Below are positions 43,868 through 52,592 of a stretch of 64,000 nt of DNA, piece by piece; the first letter of the stretch is position 1, and every line of letters starts with the position of its first letter. The stretch lies in the NCBI GenBank assembly GCA_944350115.1, contig CALVNZ010000003.1, positions 1 to 64,000 on the forward strand. Direction: 5' to 3'. Below the pieces are notes generated by a model that did not search any database, was not told the origin of the DNA, and saw nothing but the letters and a program-made list of their open reading frames with translations. A program made the translations under genes and the position numbers. This stretch comes from an uncultured Clostridia bacterium. Its GTDB lineage: Bacteria > Bacillota > Clostridia > Christensenellales > UBA1242.

Positions 43868-44395
43868 ATGAAATGGATTGTTTGCGGAGTTTGTTTTGTT
43901 TTGCTTTGCGTTTTAATGGCTTGTGCGCCCTTGTTTTCTTCTGGTGTCGAGACAGATTATTTAAGAATTCATATTCGCGCAAATTCTAATTCTAGCGAAG
44001 ATCAAAGAGTTAAATACATGGTTAAAGATGCTGTGGTTGAAGCGCTGATTCCTCTTTTAAGCGATGCAAAGACAAAGCAAGAGGCAATTGATGTGATAAA
44101 TGCAAACACAAATTACATCAATTCTGTTGCAAACGCTGTTTTAGAAGCAGAAGGGTTTGACTATTGTGGGCAAACTCGCATCGCAAAAGAAACTTTTCCT
44201 ACTAGAACTTATGACGACATCACTCTTCCAGCAGGCGAGTACGATGCCGTGATTTTAGATTTGGGCTCTGGAGAAGGAGATAATTGGTGGTGCCTTGTTT
44301 ATCCTGCTTTTTGTTTCACAAAAACTGAAAATTCGACAAATTATGTTTATATTTCGAAAATTTGGGAAATAATTAATAATGTAACCAAAAATTAA
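43868..44395 (+). CDS. spoIIR: Stage II sporulation protein R
   Basis: 175 residues. Made in the forespore and exported to the intermembrane space, where it triggers SpoIIGA to process pro-sigma-E. Conserved blocks: YLRIHIRANSNSSEDQRVK (residues about 36-54), RTYDDITLPAGEYDAVILDLG and NWWCLVYPAFCF. The N-terminal hydrophobic segment (residues 4-20) ends LMACAP, so signal peptidase I or II cleavage is possible. AAGGAG precedes the ATG; a palindrome TTCTTTCGAAAGAA stands just upstream. GGCAAAACT at 43834-43842 fits the sigma-F -10 pattern GGnnAnAnT, but the -35 is weak. Confidence 0.95.
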   Translation: MKWIVCGVCFVLLCVLMACAPLFSSGVETDYLRIHIRANSNSSEDQRVKYMVKDAVVEALIPLLSDAKTKQEAIDVINANTNYINSVANAVLEAEGFDYCGQTRIAKETFPTRTYDDITLPAGEYDAVILDLGSGEGDNWWCLVYPAFCFTKTENSTNYVYISKIWEIINNVTKN

Positions 44396-44417
44396 TATAG
44401 TTTGAGATGGAGGTAGT

Positions 44418-45089
44418 ATGAAAGCAAAAATTATATCTTTAGTTTTGGGGCTTATATTTTTGATGTCATCCTTTATAATTGGAGATTGTTTGGTTTTTCA
44501 AAATACAATGGTGTCTGTAAAAGCGGCCACAACAGTTTCTGAAAATAAAGCGATTCAGCAAAAATTAAAAGAACTTGGATATTACACGGGTTCAGTTGAT
44601 GGCGTTTATGGCCAAGGCACAAGAAGTGCAGTCATTGCTTTTCAAAAAGCGAACGGTTTAACTGCCGATGGGGTTGTCGGGACTCAAACAGCGAAAGCTT
44701 TAGGTGTTACTTTAAATTCCGAAGAGGTTGCACAGTCCGGAAGTGATTTATATCTTCTTGCAAAATGTGTCTATTCCGAGGCAAGAGGAGAGCCTTATGA
44801 AGGACAAGTTGCTGTTGCTGCTGTGGTTTTAAACAGAGTTGAAAGTCCAGAATTTCCAAACACAATTTCAGAGGTAATTTATCAACCTTGGGCGTTTACA
44901 GCAGTGCATGATGGACAAATCAATTTAGAACCTGATTCTACAGCATACAGTGCTGCAAAAGATGCGATGAACGGATGGGATCCTACATATGGTTGTTTGT
45001 ATTATTATAATCCAGCCACTGCGACTAGCAGTTGGATTTTTACTAGAACCACAGTTGTAACAATAGGCAGACATGTGTTTGCGATTTAG
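44418..45089 (+). CDS. sleB: Spore cortex-lytic enzyme SleB
   Basis: 223 residues. A lytic transglycosylase acting on muramic-lactam cortex. Signal peptide (residues 1-37, ending VKAA), peptidoglycan-binding domain IQQKLKELGYYTGSVDGVYG…VGTQTAKALGV (45-95) and catalytic hydrolase_2 domain (KCVYSEARGEPYEGQVAVAAVVLNRV read in part, the Glu of SEARGEP being catalytic). It is followed by its partner ypeB at 9 bases. Only 22 bases separate it from spoIIR, so read-through from there is possible. Confidence 0.96.
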   Translation: MKAKIISLVLGLIFLMSSFIIGDCLVFQNTMVSVKAATTVSENKAIQQKLKELGYYTGSVDGVYGQGTRSAVIAFQKANGLTADGVVGTQTAKALGVTLNSEEVAQSGSDLYLLAKCVYSEARGEPYEGQVAVAAVVLNRVESPEFPNTISEVIYQPWAFTAVHDGQINLEPDSTAYSAAKDAMNGWDPTYGCLYYYNPATATSSWIFTRTTVVTIGRHVFAI

Positions 45090-45098
45090 GAGGAGAGT

Positions 45099-46487
45099 AT
45101 GAAAAAAAATCAAGATGTTTTAGGTGAAAACAAAACAAACAAAAAACATTATTCCAAAAGCGTTGTTATGGGTCTTTCGATTTCTACAGCGATATTAGCT
45201 TTGTCAACAGTAGGCTTAGGAATTGCATTTGGGGTTGCACAATCTAAAAGTGACAGTTATGGAATACAGCTTGAAAATGTTTATCAAAAAAATATGTATG
45301 ATTTAGTTGAAAGCGTAAACAATGTTGAAACAAAATTAAGCAAGGTTCTTGCTTCAAACAGCAACTCTTATCGAAAAAAACTTTTAAATGAAGTCGCGCA
45401 AGATTCAGAACTTGCTCAAAACGCTGTTTCTGGATTGCCATTATCTGCAAATTCATTATCTCAAAGCGTTAAATTTATTAATCAGTTGGGTGGCTATTCA
45501 CAAACTTTGGCAGATTCGTTGGCGCAAGGGAAAGCGTTAACTGAAAATGATTTGGAAACAATAGGAAAATTGCATCAAAGCGTCAAAGATATGAAAAAAG
45601 AAATAAACAAATTTTCACAAAAGACTCAAAACGACTATTCAATTTTAAATCAAAGTTTGCTTCTTAATGGTGATTACAACAACTTTACTATTGAGTTAAG
45701 TAAAATTAAAGGTGACAATATGGACTATCCTGTTATGATATATGATGGGCCTTTTTCAGATTCTACTCTTGACAAAACAGTTAAAGGGCTTTCTGGAGAA
45801 AGCAAAGACAAAGATCAGTGCAAACAAGAAATTGAAAAATGTTTCAAAAATTTGGCCAGCATACAATATAATGGAGAAACTAATGGAAGATTTAACACTT
45901 ATACATATAATGTCACAAATACAGATTCACAAAAACTTTTTGTTCAGGTTTCAAAAATCGGCGGGCATGTCATTACTGTAAGCGGACGAGGAAGTGAAAG
46001 CAATGAAAAAAATATTAATGAAGAATCTGCAAAAAACATAGCCTTGGATTTTGCCAAAGAAAATGGAATTGAAAATCCACAAGTTGTTTGGAGTGACAGC
46101 TTAAAGAATAGTTTCTATTTAAACATAGCTCCTACTCAAAACGGCATTGTCCTTTATCCAGATTTAGTGAAAGTTAAAGTTGATTTAGGAAGTGGAAGTG
46201 TTGTCGGTTATGATTCTACAAGTTACTTCATGAATCATGTCAACAGAAAATTGAGCCAACCTACGCACACAGCAAAAGAGTTTAAATCATCTCTTCCAAA
46301 AGACATGACTGTCAAAAACATGCGAGCTGTCTTAGCTCCGCTTGACTATAATAGAGAGGTTTTGTGTTTTGAATATGAATGTGAAAAGAATGGTAGTACT
46401 TATTATTTTTACCTTAATGCGTTAAATGGGAAAGAAGAAAATGTTTTGAAAGTAATACAAACGCAAGATGGTAGTAAATTGTTTTAA
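45099..46487 (+). CDS. ypeB: Germination protein YpeB
   Basis: 462 residues. Required for SleB stability and inhibition in the spore. One N-terminal membrane anchor (residues 20-45), a helical region, and three PepSY-like beta units at the C-terminal half (…ISKIGGHVITVSGRG…, ESAKNIALDFAKENGIENPQVV). sleB-ypeB bicistronic organisation is conserved in endospore formers. Terminator at 46491. Confidence 0.94.
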   Translation: MKKNQDVLGENKTNKKHYSKSVVMGLSISTAILALSTVGLGIAFGVAQSKSDSYGIQLENVYQKNMYDLVESVNNVETKLSKVLASNSNSYRKKLLNEVAQDSELAQNAVSGLPLSANSLSQSVKFINQLGGYSQTLADSLAQGKALTENDLETIGKLHQSVKDMKKEINKFSQKTQNDYSILNQSLLLNGDYNNFTIELSKIKGDNMDYPVMIYDGPFSDSTLDKTVKGLSGESKDKDQCKQEIEKCFKNLASIQYNGETNGRFNTYTYNVTNTDSQKLFVQVSKIGGHVITVSGRGSESNEKNINEESAKNIALDFAKENGIENPQVVWSDSLKNSFYLNIAPTQNGIVLYPDLVKVKVDLGSGSVVGYDSTSYFMNHVNRKLSQPTHTAKEFKSSLPKDMTVKNMRAVLAPLDYNREVLCFEYECEKNGSTYYFYLNALNGKEENVLKVIQTQDGSKLF

Positions 46488-46490
46488 AAA

Positions 46491-46513
46491 AGATGGCTAA
46501 ACGCCATTTTTTT
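46491..46513 (+). terminator. Terminator of sleB-ypeB
   Basis: ATGGC-TAAAC-GCCAT with flanking A/T pairs, then a T run, a few bases after the ypeB stop. Confidence 0.85.
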
Positions 46514-46568
46514 GTTGATTTCAAGCTTTAATTACAAGTTTTTTTTGCTGTTGATTTTAAATTAAGTA

Positions 46569-46609
46569 TTGACAGAAACCCTCCGCTGGTTTATAATTTA
46601 TTGCGGAGG
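46569..46609 (+). promoter_or_regulatory. Promoter of the GLUG protein, with inverted repeat about the -10
   Basis: TTGACA (46569-46574), 17 bases, TATAAT (46592-46597): perfect consensus. CCTCCGC (46580-46586) and GCGGAGG (46603-46609) form an inverted repeat whose centre falls on the -10; the right arm holds the ribosome-binding site. Confidence 0.85.
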
Positions 46610-46613
46610 AATT

Positions 46614-49600
46614 ATGAAAAAACTCTTGATGTATCTCGTTGTAGCCATTGTGGTTGTCACTTGTGGTTTTTCAATTTATTATGTGGTAAGAAACAACGAA
46701 GAAATTAAAGCTTTGGAGCTAACAGATAAAGTATTTTATATGAATGAGGGGGAGACCCTCTCTATTCCTTTAGAATATTCAAATCCTTCGCCACACACAG
46801 ATTTTACATACACTATTGAACAAGGGTATGAAGATTACGTTACAATTGACCTTGAAAATTGGACCATTACTGCAAATAAATCGGGGCTTGTCAATGTTGT
46901 TTTCACATCTACAAATGATGAATATTCAAAATTTGAAGTCCCATGCAAAATTGGGAACGGCTCTATAACTTCGCCTTGGTATATTAGGAATGGTGAAGAT
47001 TTACAAAACATTGGAAAAGGAAATTATTTGTATTCAGATTCTTATGAAATTACAACAGACATCAGTGTTGGAGAAATGCTCCCTATAGGTGTTGAAATAA
47101 GCGATGATGGTTCTATCTCAGTGCATGAATTTACAGGTTCTATTTCTGGTGGAACGAAGAGATACGCAATCAAAGATGCAGTTGTAAAACAAGGTGATTT
47201 AAACTTTAATGTCGGTGGAATTTTTGCAATTGTTGGCAGCACTGGTAAAATTGAAAACGTAAGATTTGAAAACATTTCAGTTGTTGGTGAGTATGCTTAT
47301 GCAGGAGTTGTTGCAGGTGCAAATTATGGATTAATTGGCATGTGTGAAGTTAAAGACAGTGAAGTTGTGAACACTCTTGAAACTATGTCTTTTACGGGCG
47401 GAATATGCGGGTTAAATCAACATTACCCTGGAAGCAGTAACTATGCTCAAGTGAACATTTGTTCATCAGATGTTTCAATAACTTCAAAATGGGTCGCAGG
47501 AGGCGCTGTTGGATATAATAAAGGCGGAGTTATTTTTAACTGTTTGATTAAAACTCGTTCATTAGATTTGCAAGTCAAAGAAGGCGAATCGTCAATCTAT
47601 TCATATTTTGGCGGAGTGGCAGGGGTTTCAGTTTGTGCTGTTAATGGTGAAGATTCTTATGACAGTTATGTTTCAAACTGTTTAGTTTACATCAATGGCG
47701 TAAAATCAACAGAATCTCATATTGCCGGAGTGTTTGGGGCTTATTATGGTGTAAGCGGTGTATACGAAGCACAGGGCAATTATAATATGATTTTCTACAT
47801 CGCAGAATCTTCAATCAAACCTTATTATCTTCATGATGATGAACAAATCATTTCTGACGAAAATCCAAATTCTGCAAAAAATTATGTTAAACAAATATCC
47901 AGTGAAGAAGCTTTGCAAAAGACGACTTACACTTCAATTCCAAACAATAGGTGGGATTTTGATTATATTTGGGTTATAGACGACCAATTAAGATACATTG
48001 ATTTGCAATTTACAACAAATGAAGAAGGCGACAATCCATATCAATATTTCCCAGCGAATGGAAGCACGTATATTATAAATTCCGAAGAAACCTTTAAAGA
48101 AGCTCTTGACAACATGAGGGGCAAACCATCGCAATCAATAGTATATGTTTTTGAAAAGAGCATCGTTTTAGATTGTAGCGACGAAGTTTGGACTCCTATT
48201 GGAACCAAAGAATCACCATTTATGGGTCAAATTATAATGGAAGAAAACGTTTATATTGTGCTCAAAAATGTGACTGTTTCTTCTGCAACTTATACCGGTC
48301 TTTTTGGATATGTTTCAGGTGTTAACACGATAATTCAAAATATTTATATAGATAATTTAATAATAAATGGTGGAACAGTTGTTGGTGGAATAGTAGGATT
48401 CAACGATGGCGCGACAATTCAAAATTGTGTTATTAACAATTTCAATATTTGTGGTGACAAATATATTGGAACATTTGCTGGTTTTAATAGTGGAACTATT
48501 TCAAATTGCAAATTCAACATTAGTTATGAAATTAGAGATGCAAAAGATGAAGAAGCCGATATCTATGGTGATATTAAGATTTATGGTTGCACAGAAACAA
48601 ATGGCACAAAAGGATATCAAGAATTAAGCAACCCGGCAATTATAATTGATGAAGAAGGTGAATTTTTGCTTGCAATTTCTGGAAAAAAGGTTTATGACAC
48701 TGTTTATGCGAAAATAGTAACAGAAGGGGCAGACGGAGCAGAATCATCAGAAGCAGAATCGTCAGAATTTGTAGAACTTGATTCAGATGAAGTTTTGGCA
48801 TATGATGAAAAAACTAATGAACCGATCTCATCCCTTTATGGAGAAGGGCAAACGAGCATATCTGATCAGTACAGTCAAATTATGTATGTCGGTGGTTTTA
48901 TTGGGAAAAATCAAGGGTCTTTAAACTCTGGTGTTGGACTTAAAAATTATATCAGTGTTGATTTTATAGGCACTGACAATAGTTTGTATATCGGAGGAGT
49001 TGTTGGGTTAAATTCTGGCATAGTAAATGATGTTTGGATTAGCGACCTTACAATGGCAGCTTCAAAATATTCAGGTCTCGTTTATGCTGGCGGTATTGCA
49101 GGATTTCAAGATAGTGGCAAAATTTCTTCTTGTGTTGTTAATGCAACTAATAATATAGAATTTTCAGTTAACAACACTTCTTCTATAGCAGGAGGAATTG
49201 CCGGTTTCCTTGGCGCTGAATCATCAATTTTGTATTCTTCTGTTGGCGTCATGACAATAACGGCTTGTTCAGCAGGGGGATTTGTTGGGATAGGTAATGG
49301 ACTTATTCAAGAAAGTTATGTAACTAAAAACACAACTTTAAATGCGGCTTATGCAGGTGGCTTTGCTTGCACATTAAATGGGCAAATCAACAATTGTATG
49401 TCAGCGGCATCAGTTAAGGGCTCTGTAATTCAAGCAGGCATGACTGTTTATTTGAGAAAGGGCTCGCACATTGACAAATGTTATGTTGACATTGGGTTTG
49501 GGACGGATAATGTCGGAGCAACATATGCTGAAACATCTTCATATTTTAGAGTAAAAGAAAATGAAGAAAAGTTTGGTTGTATAACAAACACACTTTTTGT

Positions 49601-49913
49601 TGGAGATACTGGCTCATCAAAATTGGTTTTTGGTTATCCTATTTATTTACAATATGGTATGGTAAATGGCACTTTGGCACCATATGTGACTATTGGAGGC
49701 ACAAACGCTCAGGTTCAAGCATATTTTGTTTGGTGGTGGAAAGGTTTTAGTGGGAATGCAAAAGATGCCGTTGTCACATCAACTTCAAGCCTTTGCGGGC
49801 AAGGCTCAGCTTTGATTTCAATGGGCTTTGATCAATTTGTTTGGGGATATAACACAGGTGGAAATTATTATGTTATTCCAGCAAATGCAGCGGGAAATGA
49901 TGCTGCTTGCTGA
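46614..49913 (+). CDS. Large surface protein with GLUG-type repeats
   Basis: 1099 residues from ATG 46614 (GCGGAGGAATT upstream). Residues 4-27 are one membrane anchor; the rest is outside. At least nine repeats share the pattern (A/G)GG(I/V)(A/V/C)G-N-G-I-(N/S)C, e.g. VVGGIVGFNDGATIQNC, YIGGVVGLNSGIVNDVW, YAGGIAGFQDSGKISSC and AGGFVGIGNGLIQES, typical of GLUG-type beta-helix adhesins. They cluster at about residues 200-380 and 560-980. There is an Ala/Ser/Glu-rich linker near 700. No LPXTG. It is monocistronic with a consensus sigma-A promoter, so probably vegetative. Role: adhesion or envelope layer, inferred. Confidence 0.8.
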   Translation: MKKLLMYLVVAIVVVTCGFSIYYVVRNNEEIKALELTDKVFYMNEGETLSIPLEYSNPSPHTDFTYTIEQGYEDYVTIDLENWTITANKSGLVNVVFTSTNDEYSKFEVPCKIGNGSITSPWYIRNGEDLQNIGKGNYLYSDSYEITTDISVGEMLPIGVEISDDGSISVHEFTGSISGGTKRYAIKDAVVKQGDLNFNVGGIFAIVGSTGKIENVRFENISVVGEYAYAGVVAGANYGLIGMCEVKDSEVVNTLETMSFTGGICGLNQHYPGSSNYAQVNICSSDVSITSKWVAGGAVGYNKGGVIFNCLIKTRSLDLQVKEGESSIYSYFGGVAGVSVCAVNGEDSYDSYVSNCLVYINGVKSTESHIAGVFGAYYGVSGVYEAQGNYNMIFYIAESSIKPYYLHDDEQIISDENPNSAKNYVKQISSEEALQKTTYTSIPNNRWDFDYIWVIDDQLRYIDLQFTTNEEGDNPYQYFPANGSTYIINSEETFKEALDNMRGKPSQSIVYVFEKSIVLDCSDEVWTPIGTKESPFMGQIIMEENVYIVLKNVTVSSATYTGLFGYVSGVNTIIQNIYIDNLIINGGTVVGGIVGFNDGATIQNCVINNFNICGDKYIGTFAGFNSGTISNCKFNISYEIRDAKDEEADIYGDIKIYGCTETNGTKGYQELSNPAIIIDEEGEFLLAISGKKVYDTVYAKIVTEGADGAESSEAESSEFVELDSDEVLAYDEKTNEPISSLYGEGQTSISDQYSQIMYVGGFIGKNQGSLNSGVGLKNYISVDFIGTDNSLYIGGVVGLNSGIVNDVWISDLTMAASKYSGLVYAGGIAGFQDSGKISSCVVNATNNIEFSVNNTSSIAGGIAGFLGAESSILYSSVGVMTITACSAGGFVGIGNGLIQESYVTKNTTLNAAYAGGFACTLNGQINNCMSAASVKGSVIQAGMTVYLRKGSHIDKCYVDIGFGTDNVGATYAETSSYFRVKENEEKFGCITNTLFVGDTGSSKLVFGYPIYLQYGMVNGTLAPYVTIGGTNAQVQAYFVWWWKGFSGNAKDAVVTSTSSLCGQGSALISMGFDQFVWGYNTGGNYYVIPANAAGNDAAC

Positions 49914-49930
49914 TCTGTTTAAAAAATAAA

Positions 49931-49958
49931 AAACACATCGCAAGATGTGTTTTTTTGA
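49931..49958. terminator. Bidirectional terminator between the GLUG gene and spoVG
   Basis: AAACACATC-GCAA-GATGTGTTT, a 9-bp perfect stem, T run downstream and A-rich sequence upstream, so both convergent genes can use it. The tetraloop is GCAA. Confidence 0.88.
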
Positions 49959-50024
49959 GCATCAAAAACAAAGCAGGGTGATAAAAAGCCGTGCTACGAA
50001 GCAAGTTGAAAATGTAATTATATC

Positions 50025-50297
50025 TTATTCAGCTGATTTAGATAATTCTGCTTGATAAGCTGAAAGAACTGAATTTTTAATTGTTTCTCTTGTTTCAGTG
50101 TTGATTGGATGCGCGATGTCTTTGTGGTCGCCGTCCGGAGTTTTTCTGTTTGGCATTTGAATGAAAAGTCCTTCTCTGCCATCAATGATTTTAATGTCAT
50201 GAACAACAAAGCAATCATCGATTGTGATTGATGCAACAGCTTTAAGTTTTGCATCTTCTTTGTTTACAAGTCTTACTCTAATGTCTGTGATTTTCAA
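50025..50297 (-). CDS. spoVG: Septation regulator SpoVG
   Basis: 90 residues. A nucleic-acid-binding regulator of septation and sporulation. [22 protein letters not shown] and [24 protein letters not shown] are family signatures (read in part), followed by [12 protein letters not shown]. The start is TTG 50297 with AAGGAAGG nine bases before it. No convincing sigma-H site; TGTTAGA…TCTAACA (50330-50356) is an inverted repeat upstream. Confidence 0.96.
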   Translation of the reverse strand: MKITDIRVRLVNKEDAKLKAVASITIDDCFVVHDIKIIDGREGLFIQMPNRKTPDGDHKDIAHPINTETRETIKNSVLSAYQAELSKSAE

Positions 50298-50444
50298 GTG
50301 AGTGTACCTTCCTTTTAAGTAGTTTTTTTGTTAGAAATCTTTATTTTTATCTAACACATCATTATTTTAACAAAAAATTTTAAAAAATCCAAATGTTTTA
50401 ATTATATAAGTGGCAATACTAAAACAAAAAGCATAAATAATCAT

Positions 50445-51164
50445 GTGTTTTTCAAGTATTGTGGAGTTTCAATTTCTTATAGTTTGACCGGGAAAGGCAA
50501 GGTCAACATCTTTTTGCATGGCTGGGGACAAAACGGAGAAGCTTTCAATAAAATTGCAAATCAAATGCCAAAGTTTAAATGGCTAAAATTAGATTTCCCA
50601 CCATTTGGTGAAAGTGGCGATGTGAAAGATTGGAGCGTTTTTACTTATGCAAACATGGTCATATCATTATGTGAACATTTGAAAATAAAAAAATGCAATT
50701 TGATTTGCCATTCTTTTGGCGGAAGAGTAGGGATTTTAATTTCATCGTTAAGACCGGAACTTGTTCATAAACTTGTGCTTATTTCAAGCGCAGGGATGAA
50801 GCCAAAGCGCGGAATAAAGTATTATGCAAGTGTTTACAAATTTAAACTTTTAAAATTTTTAGGATTTATGCCACAAAATGTGGGCTCAAAAGATTATCAA
50901 GCTTTGCCGGAGCAAATGAAAAAAATGTTTGTCGGAATTATCAACACATTTTTGGAAGATTATTGCTCGTTGATTCAAGCTAAAACGTTGATAATTTTTG
51001 GAAAAAATGACGATGTTACGCCTGTTTATATGGCAAAAAGATTAAAAAAATTAATTGCAGGATCTCAACTTGAAATTATTGACCATGCAGGACATTTTTG
51101 TTATGAAGAACGACCGCTTAAAATAATTGAAATGATTTCGCGGTTTTTAAGGGAGGGAAAATGA
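50445..51164 (+). CDS. Alpha/beta-hydrolase fold protein
   Basis: 239 residues. Oxyanion-hole motif LHGWGQNG (residues about 24-31), nucleophile elbow CHSFGG (Ser in place of GxSxG with an initial Cys), acid IIFGKNDDVTP and final His DHAGHFCYEERP: a complete catalytic triad. The start is GTG 50445 with no clear ribosome-binding site. It overlaps the MurF-like gene by four bases, and thus heads the murF-ddl-mur group; an esterase or peptidase linked to the envelope is possible, but the substrate is unknown. Confidence 0.85.
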   Translation: MFFKYCGVSISYSLTGKGKVNIFLHGWGQNGEAFNKIANQMPKFKWLKLDFPPFGESGDVKDWSVFTYANMVISLCEHLKIKKCNLICHSFGGRVGILISSLRPELVHKLVLISSAGMKPKRGIKYYASVYKFKLLKFLGFMPQNVGSKDYQALPEQMKKMFVGIINTFLEDYCSLIQAKTLIIFGKNDDVTPVYMAKRLKKLIAGSQLEIIDHAGHFCYEERPLKIIEMISRFLREGK

Positions 51165-52582
51165 ACGTCGCGTTTGCAATTTTATTTAGTGTGTTTTTCT
51201 TTATCATCTCTTATCCTTTTGCAAAAAATTTTCAACTTAATGGCTACAAAATTTTGTTTCAACTGAAACACTATTTTTCTTTGCCTTATGAATTTAAAGG
51301 CAAAAATAAACTTGTTTTTACAAAAAGAGTTGTAAGACTTTGTGTAGTTTATGCTTTGATTTTATTTGCTTTAAATTTGTGTTTATTTGTTCTTATAAAA
51401 ATTGTATGGGTACCTATTATTTTAATGATCGTTGAATTTGTATTGTTGCAGGCGTTATTTTTGTTGGTTGCTCTAATATTGGAACCATTTGAAAAACTTA
51501 TAAAAAGTTGCTACATAAAAAAAGCTAAAAAAATTTTAAACAAGTTTAAAGGAACAAAAATTGCAATAACTGGAAGTTTTGGAAAAAGCTCAACGAAAAG
51601 TTTCTTATTCAATATTTTGAAATCACGCTTTAAAGTTTTGTGCACGCCAAAAAATTTTAACACGCCGATGGGTTTATGCCGAACAGCGCGAGAAAGTTTA
51701 AGTGATTATTATGAAGTTTTTATTGTGGAAATGGGAGCAAAAAAACGCGGAGACATTAAAGAACTTATGGAAATGCTGAAGCCAAAATATGGGATAATGA
51801 CAGCAATTGGCGAACAACATTTGGAAACTTTTGGAGATTTAGAAAACATCAAAAAAACCAAATTTGAAATGTGTGAGCATATGCTCAAAGGTGGCTGTGT
51901 GGTTTTTGATTGCGCAAATGATGTGACAGAAAGTTTATGCCAAATTTATCGTGGCGAAAAACGAGAAGTGAACAAAGAAAAGGGCTTTTCATATATAACG
52001 AATTTAAAAATGTCTACATCTGGCTGTAAATTTAAGTTGCACCTTGGTTGCAAAGATTTTGATGTCAAAACAAAAATTATTGGGAAATTGCTATTAAACG
52101 ATTTGGTTGCAGCGGCTTCTATGGCTTATTTGATTGGCATGGACGCAAAAAGTATTGTTGATGCTATGGAAAACATTGAACCTTTTCCACATAGATTGCA
52201 AGTTATACAAACGCCTTATTCCACAATTATTGATGACTCTTATAATTCCAATTATTTTGGTGCAGAACAAGCACTTGAAACCTTGAAAATGTTTAAAGGC
52301 AAAAAAATTGTTATAACGCCAGGTTTTGTGGAACAAGGGGCGAAACAATATGAAATGAATTATAAACTTGGCAAGCTTATTGCAGAAAGTTGTGATGAAG
52401 TTATTATTATGAACAAAGTTAATCAAACGCCGATTATGAAAGGAATTTTGGCAGGCGGTAAAAGTGAAGACAAAATCTACTATGCAAAAACTCGTCAACA
52501 ACAAATAGAACTTTTGCAACAATTACAAGAAAAAGGCAGTGTGGTTTTATTTGAAAATGATTTGCCGGACAATTTTAATTAA
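51161..52582 (+). CDS. murF: Membrane-anchored MurF-like ligase
   Basis: 473 residues. MurF joins D-Ala-D-Ala to UDP-MurNAc-tripeptide. The ATP domain has AITGSFGKSSTKSF (residues 135-148; usual GTNGKTT is GSFGKSS), NFNTPMGLC, VEMGAKKRGDI and GEQHLETFGDLENI; the C-terminal domain has HRLQVI and IDDSYNSN. The normal N-terminal UDP-binding domain is absent: residues 1-110 hold three membrane spans (3-20, 58-79, 82-107). ddl follows after 10 bases, supporting the MurF role. It could also be a MurF paralog with another peptide substrate. Confidence 0.82.
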   Translation: MNVAFAILFSVFFFIISYPFAKNFQLNGYKILFQLKHYFSLPYEFKGKNKLVFTKRVVRLCVVYALILFALNLCLFVLIKIVWVPIILMIVEFVLLQALFLLVALILEPFEKLIKSCYIKKAKKILNKFKGTKIAITGSFGKSSTKSFLFNILKSRFKVLCTPKNFNTPMGLCRTARESLSDYYEVFIVEMGAKKRGDIKELMEMLKPKYGIMTAIGEQHLETFGDLENIKKTKFEMCEHMLKGGCVVFDCANDVTESLCQIYRGEKREVNKEKGFSYITNLKMSTSGCKFKLHLGCKDFDVKTKIIGKLLLNDLVAAASMAYLIGMDAKSIVDAMENIEPFPHRLQVIQTPYSTIIDDSYNSNYFGAEQALETLKMFKGKKIVITPGFVEQGAKQYEMNYKLGKLIAESCDEVIIMNKVNQTPIMKGILAGGKSEDKIYYAKTRQQQIELLQQLQEKGSVVLFENDLPDNFN

Positions 52583-52592
52583 AGGAGAGAAA

